Shown in pieces: positions 1 to 5,375 of a DNA stretch of 5,375 nucleotides. The notes beneath the pieces are model-generated. The model was not told the DNA's origin and searched no databases. It was given only the letters and a program-made list of their open reading frames with translations. The stretch comes from an uncultured Amaricoccus sp. (GTDB taxonomy: Bacteria; Pseudomonadota; Alphaproteobacteria; Rhodobacterales; Rhodobacteraceae). The stretch is taken from positions 1 through 5,375 of the forward strand of contig NZ_CALLYO010000208.1 of NCBI RefSeq assembly GCF_937858865.1, in the 5' to 3' direction. Within the stretch, counting starts at the first letter, position 1. The number at the start of each line of letters is the position of its first letter. A program made the translations under genes and the position numbers.

Positions 1-293
1 GCATCCCCGATCCCGAAGCGGATCGGGATCACGTCGAGGAACCGCGGGCTCTCCCCCGCCACCCCGGCCGCGTCGAGATAGGCCCCGGCGTGGAAGACGA
101 GCTCCCAGACCCCGACCTCCGCCTCCCCCTTCGGGATGACCGGCGAATCCGTCCGCCCGTCCGAGTTGGTGACCACCTCGCGGACCTTCCGCCGGCTCTC
201 CCCCTCGAGCCGCCAGAGCTCGATCCGGAGCCCCGCCGCCGGGCAGCCGCGGGCGGCGTCCAGAACGTGGGTCGTCACATATCCCTCGGCCAT
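1..293 (-). CDS. uraH: 5-hydroxyisourate hydrolase (transthyretin-like), 3' end cut by the window edge
   Basis: The reverse strand reads from the ATG at 293 to the window edge without a stop, giving 97 complete residues. HIU hydrolase converts 5-hydroxyisourate to OHCU, the second step from urate to (S)-allantoin, as a small tetramer of transthyretin fold. Family signatures seen in order are TTHVLD (residues 7-12, with His9 of the active site), GRTDSP (46-51, with Arg47), WELVFHAGAYL (63-73) and PRFLDVIPIRFGI (83-95). The usual end of the protein, with an H-x-H-VPLL segment and a YRGS tail holding the other active-site residues, lies left of base 1. The start is fixed by GAGGGAGG at 300-307, six bases upstream. 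It is divergent from the allantoinase/decarboxylase gene that uses its product. Glycine is mostly coded by GGG, unlike its neighbours. The family call is secure; whether the missing end is intact is unknown. Confidence 0.93.
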   Translation of the reverse strand, partial: MAEGYVTTHVLDAARGCPAAGLRIELWRLEGESRRKVREVVTNSDGRTDSPVIPKGEAEVGVWELVFHAGAYLDAAGVAGESPRFLDVIPIRFGIGD

Positions 294-453
294 GCCGTGC
301 CTCCCTCGGGTTCGCTCGATCCCCACTATCCCCGTCCCGGCGCCGCCGATCCACCCCGGATCCCCGAAAGGACCTTCTCCCCGAATTTGAAAGCCCGCAC
401 CCCCGCCATGCCCTAGACTGGCCCGGAAAGACCAGAAGAAGGAGGGGAAACCC
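294..453. promoter_or_regulatory. Divergent intergenic regulatory region between uraH and the puuE-uraD operon
   Basis: This 160-base gap separates two divergent sets of urate-pathway genes, so it must hold promoters for both and probably any shared operator. Both edges carry strong ribosome binding sites: CCTCCCTC at 300-307 for uraH on the minus strand, and AAGGAGG at 439-445 for the fusion gene. A weak minus-strand -10 candidate (GATAGT, at 325-330) lies 32 bases from the uraH start, without a good -35 partner. GATCC occurs repeatedly, near 318, 349 and 360. I see no clear long inverted repeat that would mark an operator. Confidence 0.55.
387..418 (+). promoter_or_regulatory. Possible promoter of the puuE-uraD/aminohydrolase operon
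   Basis: TTGAAA at 387-392 resembles a sigma-70 -35 box. CTAGAC at 413-418, about 35 bases before the ATG at 454, resembles the weak GC-rich -10 boxes of alphaproteobacteria. The 20-base gap between them is longer than the usual 17, so the pairing is doubtful. The placement in the least GC-rich part of the divergent gap is the main support. Confidence 0.28.
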
Positions 454-1865
454 ATGCGCTATCCGCGGAACATGCAGGGCTACGGCGGGCGCCCCCCTCA
501 CGCCGACTGGCCGGGCGGCGCCCGGGTCGCGGTCAGCCTCGTGCTCAACTACGAGGAGGGGGGCGAGAATTGCCTGCTGCACGGCGACGCCGCCTCCGAG
601 GGCTTCCTCTCCGAGATCCCCGGCGCGCAGCCCTGGCCCGGCCAGCGCCACTGGAACATGGAATCGGTCTACGAATACGGCGCCCGCGCCGGCTTCTGGC
701 GCCTGCGCGACCTCTTCGTCTCCCGCAACGTGCCCGTCACGATCTACGGCGTCGCCTCCGCCCTCGCCCGCTCGCCCGCCCAGGTCGCCGCCATGCAGGA
801 AGCCGGCTGGGAGATCGCCTCCCACGGCCTCCGCTGGATCGACTACCGCAACCACACCCCCGAGGCCGAGCAGGCCGACATCGACGAGGCGATCCGCCTC
901 CACACCGAGGTCGTCGGCGAGCCCCCGAAAGGCTGGTACACCGGCCGCACCTCGGTGCAGACCGTCGACCTCGTCTCCGCCACCGGCCGCTTCGACTGGG
1001 TCGCCGACACCTACGACGACGACCTGCCCTACTGGCGCGAGCATGCCGGCCGCCAGCAGCTCGTCATCCCCTACAGCCTCGAGACCAACGACATGCGGTT
1101 CTCGGCCGGCACCTTCCACACCTCCGAGGACTTCTTCACCTACCTCCGCGACACCTTCGACACCCTCTACGCCGAGGGCGAGGCGGGCAGCCCGAAGATG
1201 ATGTCCGTCGGCCTGCACTGCCGCCTCGTCGGCCGCCCCGGCCGCATCAAGGGCCTCGCCGACTTCCTCGACTACATCCTCGCCCGCGACAAGGTCTGGA
1301 TCCCGACCCGCAGCCAGATCGCCGCCCACTGGCGCGCCCGCCACCCCGCCCCGCCCGCCGGCGCCGAGCGCCCGACCGGCATGACGAAGGACGCCTTCGT
1401 CACCCGCTTCGGCGGCGTCTTCGAACATTCCCCCTGGATCGCCGAGCGCGCCTTCGACCTCGAGCTCGGGCCGGTGCACGACACCGCCACCGGCCTCGCC
1501 AACGCGCTCTCCCGCGCCTTCCGCTCCGCCTCCGAGGAGGAGCGGCTCGGCGTCCTGACCGCCCACCCCGACCTCGCCGGCAAGCTCGCCGCCGCCAGGC
1601 GCCTCACGCCCGAGTCGACCGCCGAACAGGCCGGCGCCGGCCTCGACGCGCTGACCGATGCCGAGAAGGCCCGCTTCACCGAGCTCAACGACGCCTACCA
1701 GGCGAAGTTCGGCTTCCCCTTCATCATCGCCGTGCGCGGCCTCGACAAGGCGGCGATCCTCGCCGCCTTCGAGTCGCGCCTCGGCAACGACCGCCCGACC
1801 GAGTTCGCCACCGCCTGCGCCCAGGTCGAGCGCATCGCCACCCTCCGGCTGAAGGAAATGCTGCC

Positions 1866-1869
<4 letters not shown>
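454..1869 (+). CDS. puuE-uraD: Fused allantoinase (PuuE type) and OHCU decarboxylase (UraD)
   Basis: This 471-residue protein joins two purine-breakdown enzymes. Residues 1 to about 298 are a PuuE allantoinase, a member of the polysaccharide deacetylase superfamily that hydrolyses allantoin to allantoate. Seen here are NYEEGGE (32-38), the YEYGARAGFWR block (73-83), ASHGLRW (122-128), WYTGR (161-165) and HCRLVGRPGRIKG (255-267). Characterised PuuE, about 308 residues long, is not related to the amidohydrolase-type AllB. After a proline/alanine-rich linker (about 295-308), residues 310-471 are OHCU decarboxylase: EHSPWIAERA (324-333), HPDLAGK (371-377, His371 the expected catalytic histidine), STAEQAGAGLD (388-398), FGFPFIIAVRG (419-429), and the RLGND...RIATLRL tail. 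The two steps are consecutive, OHCU to (S)-allantoin to allantoate, but the domain order is the reverse of the reaction order. AAGGAGG eight bases before ATG 454 supports the start. Its stop overlaps the next gene by four bases. Cytosolic; no signal peptide seen. Confidence 0.94.
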
Positions 1870-2705
<836 letters not shown>

Positions 2706-2716
2706 GGCGGCCGCGA

Positions 2717-2750
2717 GCGTGCCCAGGGCACGAAGCGGGCACGCGTGCCC
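2717..2750. terminator. Interlocked inverted repeats after the catabolic operon, possible terminator
   Basis: Four alternating copies of CGTGCCC and its complement GGGCACG sit at 2718-2724, 2726-2732, 2737-2743 and 2744-2750. They begin 12 bases after the aminohydrolase stop. The first copy can pair with the third (8 bp as GCGTGCCC/GGGCACGC), or the second with the fourth, or the outer and inner pairs can form two small hairpins. There is no T-run, so if this is a terminator it is not a classical one. Its place between convergent genes fits transcript-end formation. Confidence 0.45.
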
Positions 2751-2786
2751 AAACGGTAACCCCTTGATTTCACTGGAGGTCAGGGT

Positions 2787-2808
2787 CGGATTTTAACCGG
2801 ATTTCAAC
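2787..2808. repeat. Tandem pair of 11-base repeats in an AT-richer patch
   Basis: CGGATTTTAAC at 2787-2797 is followed directly by CGGATTTCAAC at 2798-2808, one base different, and then by CGG again. The repeat unit is close to one helical turn. It lies between the convergent ends of the aminohydrolase gene and trmJ, just 10 bases beyond the trmJ stop. AACCG at 2795-2799 can pair with CGGTT at 2808-2812 around an 8-base loop, a weak hairpin. Function unknown. Confidence 0.5.
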
Positions 2809-2818
2809 GGTTTCCGCG

Positions 2819-3595
2819 CTATTTCCGCCCGGGAACCTTGACCGCCAGCGCCCGCACGACGCCGTGCAGCGTGCGCACGTCGGCCTCGGTCAGCGGCGCC
2901 CGGTGGAAGAGGTTGACGAGGCTCGCCGTCATGCTCTCCCGCTTCTCGGGCGGATAGAAGAAGCCGACCGCGTCGAGCCGCTCGACGAGGTGAAGGACGA
3001 GACGGTCGACCTCGCCCGAGGTGGCGAGGTGGGCGTCGCCCATACGGTATTCCTCCGCCGGAGCCTCGCCCCCGGAGCGCATCCACTCGTAGGCGAGAAG
3101 CAGCACGCACTGGGCGAGGTTGAGCGAGCCGTAGGCCGGGTTGACCGGCACCGAGACGATGGCATTGGCGCGCGCCACGTCGGCGTTGGCGAGCCCGGCG
3201 CGCTCCGGGCCGAAGAGGAACCCCACCCGCTCGCCGCGCCCGATCATCGCCCGCGCCTCGGCCATCGCCGTCTCGGGGGTGACGACGCGCTTGGTCATCG
3301 TCCGCTCCCGCGCGGTGGTGGCGAAGACGTAGGTGAGATCGGCGCCGGCCTCCGCCACGCTCTCCGCCAGCGCCGCGCGCTCCAGCACCCGCAGCGCGCC
3401 GCTCGCCATCGCCTCGGCGCGCGGGTTGGGCCAGCCGTCGCGCGGGGCGACGAGGCGCAGCCGGTCGAGCCCGAAATTCCACATCGCCCGCGCCGCCGCG
3501 CCGATGTTCTCGCCCATCTGCGGCGCGACCAGCAGGAAGACCGGCTGCGCGTCAGCCGCCTCCGGCGCCTCGGCCCGACTGTTGCTGCCCGCCAT
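2819..3595 (-). CDS. trmJ: tRNA 2'-O-methyltransferase, TrmJ/SpoU (SPOUT) family
   Basis: This 258-residue protein belongs to the trefoil-knot SPOUT methyltransferases. TrmJ uses S-adenosylmethionine to methylate the 2'-hydroxyl of nucleotide 32 in the tRNA anticodon loop and works as a dimer. All three SpoU motifs are visible: motif 1 as ENIGAAARAMWNFGL (29-43, with Asn30 and Arg36), motif 2 as FLFGPERAGLANADV (126-140) and motif 3 as YGSLNLAQCVLLLAYE (155-170). TTARERT (93-99) matches the TrmJ-type loop, and a helical C-terminal extension (about 195-258) is typical of TrmJ rather than TrmH. The start is placed at ATG 3595 because GGGGGAGG sits six bases upstream (3602-3609). An in-frame ATG at 3652 would add 19 low-complexity residues and overlaps a likely promoter. 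A tRNA-Val gene lies upstream on the same strand. TrmH-like specificity for another site cannot be fully excluded. Confidence 0.9.
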   Translation of the reverse strand: MAGSNSRAEAPEAADAQPVFLLVAPQMGENIGAAARAMWNFGLDRLRLVAPRDGWPNPRAEAMASGALRVLERAALAESVAEAGADLTYVFATTARERTMTKRVVTPETAMAEARAMIGRGERVGFLFGPERAGLANADVARANAIVSVPVNPAYGSLNLAQCVLLLAYEWMRSGGEAPAEEYRMGDAHLATSGEVDRLVLHLVERLDAVGFFYPPEKRESMTASLVNLFHRAPLTEADVRTLHGVVRALAVKVPGRK

Positions 3596-3623
3596 CCGCG
3601 GCCTCCCCCTGCCCGACGGCGGC

Positions 3624-3652
3624 GTGATACGCCCCCGCCCGGAAGCCGGCAA
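3624..3652 (-). promoter_or_regulatory. Candidate sigma-70 promoter of trmJ
   Basis: On the minus strand TTGCCG (3647-3652) and TATCAC (3624-3629) are separated by exactly 17 bases, each matching four of six consensus positions. A transcript from here would begin near 3617, leaving a short leader that still contains the GGGGGAGG ribosome binding site at 3602-3609. This supports the trmJ start at 3595 and argues against the upstream ATG at 3652. Sequence-only prediction. Confidence 0.42.
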
Positions 3653-3680
3653 GGAAGCCCGGAAGCGCGCAGCCCGGCAC

Positions 3681-3696
3681 CGTCGCCGGAGCGACG
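3681..3696 (-). terminator. Compact UNCG-type hairpin downstream of tRNA-Val
   Basis: On the minus strand CGTCGC, TCCG, GCGACG form a six-pair stem closed by a C(UCCG)G tetraloop, an exceptionally stable loop class. It lies about 38 bases beyond the tRNA 3' end and before the predicted trmJ promoter, where the tRNA transcript would be expected to end. No T-run follows, so it may instead act as a processing stop or be incidental. Confidence 0.35.
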
Positions 3697-3734
3697 CACC
3701 GCCTCTCGGGCAGGAAAGGGAAGATCGCGGGCCA

Positions 3735-3809
3735 TGGTGGGCCGAGTTGGTATCGAACCAACGACCTCTCCGGTGTGAACGGAACGCTCTCCCACTGAGC
3801 TACCGGCCC
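3735..3809 (-). tRNA. tRNA-Val, anticodon CAC, with encoded CCA
   Basis: The reverse strand folds into a complete cloverleaf: acceptor GGGCCGG with TCGGCCC (one G-U pair), D stem GCTC/GAGC with a seven-base loop, anticodon stem TTCCG/CGGAG around loop TTCACAC, five-base variable loop AGGTC, T stem GTTGG/CCAAC with loop TTCGATA, discriminator A and an encoded CCA. The anticodon CAC at positions 34-36 (U33 before it) reads GUG valine codons. The body is 72 bases plus CCA. It lies between tpiA and trmJ, all on the minus strand. Base 32 is a U, the position that TrmJ enzymes methylate, but whether this tRNA is a substrate is unknown. The leader just upstream can pair with the CCA end of the precursor (see findings). 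Confidence 0.97.
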
Positions 3810-3816
3810 GCACCAT

Positions 3817-3830
3817 GGTTCACGCGAACC
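3817..3830. repeat. Short inverted repeat in the tRNA-Val leader
   Basis: GGTTC and GAACC flank a four-base centre (ACGC), starting eight bases upstream of the mature 5' end of the tRNA. It could form a small hairpin in the precursor or be a protein site. It overlaps the bases able to pair with the tRNA 3' end, so the two structures would compete. Confidence 0.35.
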
Positions 3831-3942
3831 TGGATCGCCTCGCACGAAGCATCCAAGCCACCCTTGCGAAATCCCCGCGGAGAGCTTCCGCGCCCTACCG
3901 CTGGGCCAATCGCCCGGTGGCGCGCCTGATAGCTGCAAAGGG

Positions 3943-3967
3943 CGGCCGCTTCAAGAGCGAAGCGCCG
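3943..3967 (-). terminator. Likely intrinsic terminator of tpiA
   Basis: Seventeen bases after the tpiA stop, the minus strand carries a hairpin of nine pairs with one bulged base: CGG-CGCTTC pairs with GAAGCG-(G)-CCG around the loop GCTCTT. It is followed by a short CCCTTT run rather than a long T tract. Position and stem strength fit a terminator separating tpiA from the downstream tRNA gene; the weak T-run lowers certainty. The rest of the tpiA-tRNA gap (3831-3942) shows nothing I can name; the tRNA promoter should lie there, but no good -35/-10 pair was found. Confidence 0.45.
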
Positions 3968-3984
3968 GCCGGCCGGAAGGTCGC

Positions 3985-4731
3985 TCAGGAGACCGCCCGC
4001 GCCGCCCCCGCGCCGGCGGCGATGATGGCGCCGAAGTCCGCGGCGGCGAGCGAGGCGCCGCCGACGAGGGCGCCGTCGACGTTCGGGACGGCGAAGATGG
4101 CGGCAGCGTTCCCCGGCTTCACCGAGCCGCCGTAGAGGAGGCGGATGCCGCCGGCGGTCCCGGCGCCGAAGCGGCGGGCAAGCGTCTCGCGGATGAAGTC
4201 GTGCACCTCGGCGATCTCCTCGAGCGAGGGGGTGCGGCCGGTGCCGATGGCCCAGACCGGCTCGTAGGCGACCGCGAGCCGCGCACCGGTCGCCCCCTCC
4301 GGCAGCGAGCCGGCCAGCTGGTCGCCGATGCGCCCGAGCGTCCGTCCGGCGTCGCGCTCGGCCTCGGTCTCGCCGACGCAGACGATCGCCATCAGCCCGG
4401 CACGCCAGGCGGCGGCGGCCTTGGCGGCGACGAGCGCATCGGTCTCGCCATGGTCGGCCCGCCGCTCGGAATGGCCGACGATGACCGCGGTGCCGCCGGC
4501 GTCGGCGATCATCTCGGCGGCGATGTCGCCGGTATGCGCCCCGGAGGGCTCGGGGTGGCAGTCCTGGCCGCCGACGGCGATGCGGCCGCCGGCGAGGCGG
4601 GCGAGGAGCGTGGCCGGCGGGCAGACCAGCACGTCCACGCCGTCCGGCTCGGGCAGCGCGTCCAGCATGGCCGCGGAGGCGGCGAGCCCGTTCATCTTCC
4701 AGTTTCCGGCGACGAGCTTTCGCAGCGACAT
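3985..4731 (-). CDS. tpiA: Triosephosphate isomerase
   Basis: This cytosolic TIM-barrel enzyme of 248 residues interconverts dihydroxyacetone phosphate and glyceraldehyde 3-phosphate in glycolysis and gluconeogenesis, normally as a homodimer. All catalytic elements are visible: GNWKMN (9-14, with Asn10 and Lys12), [21 protein letters not shown] (54-74), VGHSERR (85-91, with His87), CVGET (118-122), [14 protein letters not shown] (155-168, with Glu157 and the flexible loop 6), [10 protein letters not shown] (200-209) and the phosphate-binding GALVGGASL (220-228). The length is normal. The start at ATG 4731 is fixed by GGAGG at 4738-4742, six bases upstream, and by [14 protein letters not shown] being the usual N-terminus; an in-frame ATG at 4878 would add 49 unrelated residues inside the upstream gene. 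The DUF6790 gene ends 58 bases upstream on the same strand, so the two may be co-transcribed. The gap between them shows no clear promoter. Confidence 0.98.
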   Translation of the reverse strand: MSLRKLVAGNWKMNGLAASAAMLDALPEPDGVDVLVCPPATLLARLAGGRIAVGGQDCHPEPSGAHTGDIAAEMIADAGGTAVIVGHSERRADHGETDALVAAKAAAAWRAGLMAIVCVGETEAERDAGRTLGRIGDQLAGSLPEGATGARLAVAYEPVWAIGTGRTPSLEEIAEVHDFIRETLARRFGAGTAGGIRLLYGGSVKPGNAAAIFAVPNVDGALVGGASLAAADFGAIIAAGAGAARAVS

Positions 4732-4789
4732 GGGACACCTCCGTCGGACACGGCCTGCCGGTAGCAGACCTCTCCGGCGAGGGAAACCC

Positions 4790-5296
4790 TCAGCCCGGCG
4801 CGCCCCGCCGCGAGAGGGCGAGAAGGACGAGCCTGAAGACCGGCAGCAGGATGTCGGTCCAGAAGATGACCCCGGCATTGCCCGGCGCGAAGTTGTGCGA
4901 GCGGATCATGTCGAGCACGTGGCCGACGGCGGCGCCCCAGAGGAAGAGCGCCGGGCCGAGGATGGCGGCGAGGCGGGTCTGCCGGGCGCCGCGGAAGGCG
5001 AGGAAGCCGACGGCGGCGAAGCCGAGGCTGGCGTAGCCCACCTCGGCCTGGAAGGGGCTGTTCTCCCAGCCGATGAAGGAAGCCGCCAGGTCGCCGAAGA
5101 AGACGTGGAAGACGAAGTTGTAGAAGAAGGAGACCCCGATCGAGAAGAAGAGGAACCAGGCCAGCAGCTCCTCGACCACCACGGCGCGGGACCAGGGCCG
5201 TGGGTGCCGCCGGAGCGCGATCCAGGCGGCGACAAGCCCGATCACGAAGAAGGTGAGGGTGAAGTTCCCGAGCACGAAGGCGATGATCTGACCCAC
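4790..5296 (-). CDS. DUF6790 family membrane protein
   Basis: This 168-residue integral inner-membrane protein has about five hydrophobic segments (roughly residues 4-28, 43-67, 84-102, 108-128 and 143-162). I recognise it as DUF6790, a family without an assigned function. Features typical of it are [11 protein letters not shown] (11-21), [18 protein letters not shown] (52-69), [20 protein letters not shown] (74-93), [14 protein letters not shown] (117-130) and [18 protein letters not shown] (135-152). Polar or charged residues inside or beside the membrane segments (Glu42, Glu43, Asn60, His64, Glu85, His126, Asn135) are candidate functional positions. The start codon is GTG at 5294-5296, with GGAGG at 5303-5307 six bases upstream. 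It lies 58 bases before tpiA on the same strand, but nothing in it suggests a glycolytic role. The name is from memory of the family pattern; the membrane topology is read by eye. Confidence 0.8.
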   Translation of the reverse strand: MGQIIAFVLGNFTLTFFVIGLVAAWIALRRHPRPWSRAVVVEELLAWFLFFSIGVSFFYNFVFHVFFGDLAASFIGWENSPFQAEVGYASLGFAAVGFLAFRGARQTRLAAILGPALFLWGAAVGHVLDMIRSHNFAPGNAGVIFWTDILLPVFRLVLLALSRRGAPG

Positions 5297-5375
5297 GGCC
5301 GTCCTCCGATGCCCCGCGGCGACACAGATTGGCGCGAAGACGCCGGGTGACGCAAGGGATCAGCCGGCGCCGGCC
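5297..5375 (-). promoter_or_regulatory. Upstream region of the DUF6790 gene
   Basis: The 79 bases to the window edge hold the ribosome binding site (GGAGG on the minus strand at 5303-5307) and a minus-strand CTTGCG near 5352-5357 that could be a -35 box, with no convincing -10 after it. A perfect 12-base palindrome, GCCGGCGCCGGC, lies at 5363-5374 and could be part of a terminator of a gene beyond the window. No coding sequence is evident here. Confidence 0.3.

Noticed and set aside
1..31. Inverted GATCCCG / CGGGATC sequence at the left edge.
   Set aside because: It lies inside uraH and is explained by the codons of the conserved IPIRFGIGD segment.
3596..3652. The longer trmJ product starting at the ATG at 3652.
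   Set aside because: The added residues are low complexity, the ATG coincides with a promoter-like -35 element, and the strong ribosome binding site serves the ATG at 3595.
2864..3778. A 304-codon plus-strand open frame across trmJ and the tRNA.
   Set aside because: It reads through the antisense of trmJ and of the tRNA gene; its composition is typical of high-GC shadow frames.
4757..4778. Inverted repeat GCCGG...CCGGC between the DUF6790 gene and tpiA, as a terminator.
   Set aside because: The stem is only five pairs with a 12-base loop and no T-run, and it could equally be chance in such GC-rich DNA.
4328..5350. A 340-codon plus-strand open frame opposite tpiA and the DUF6790 gene.
   Set aside because: It is acidic/Gly-rich shadow sequence with no recognisable domain, opposite two clear genes.

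Overview
The window comes from a GC-rich bacterium, most likely an alphaproteobacterium of the Rhodobacterales or a close relative. This is judged from codon third positions that are almost all G or C, strong GGAGG-type ribosome binding sites, the style of the triosephosphate isomerase and DUF6790 proteins, and the fused PuuE-UraD purine enzyme. No phylogeny could be run, so this placement is an inference.

Layout. (1) Bases 1-2705 are a piece of a urate/allantoin catabolic cluster. A 5-hydroxyisourate hydrolase gene (uraH) runs leftward off the window. Divergent from it, across a 160-base shared regulatory gap, is a two-gene operon: a fused allantoinase/OHCU decarboxylase (PuuE domain followed by UraD domain) overlapping a bicupin (S)-ureidoglycine aminohydrolase. 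(2) Bases 2706-2818 are a convergent junction with interlocked inverted repeats and an AT-richer patch carrying a short tandem repeat. (3) Bases 2819-5296 are core genes, all on the minus strand: trmJ (tRNA 2'-O-methyltransferase), a tRNA-Val(CAC), tpiA (triosephosphate isomerase) and a DUF6790 membrane protein that starts at GTG.

How the genes work together. Urate oxidation gives 5-hydroxyisourate. UraH converts this to OHCU, the UraD domain decarboxylates OHCU to (S)-allantoin, and the PuuE domain opens the ring to allantoate. After allantoate amidohydrolase (not in the window), the aminohydrolase converts (S)-ureidoglycine to (S)-ureidoglycolate and releases ammonia. Urate oxidase, allantoate amidohydrolase and the ureidoglycolate-cleaving enzyme are missing here and are expected elsewhere, perhaps left of base 1. 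The minus-strand block is unrelated housekeeping: tRNA modification, a tRNA and central carbon metabolism.

I found no convincing evidence of a new system. The points most worth a second look are the PuuE-UraD fusion, the unusual codon use of uraH, the 7-bp complementarity between the tRNA-Val leader and its 3' end, and the repeat structures at the convergent junction.
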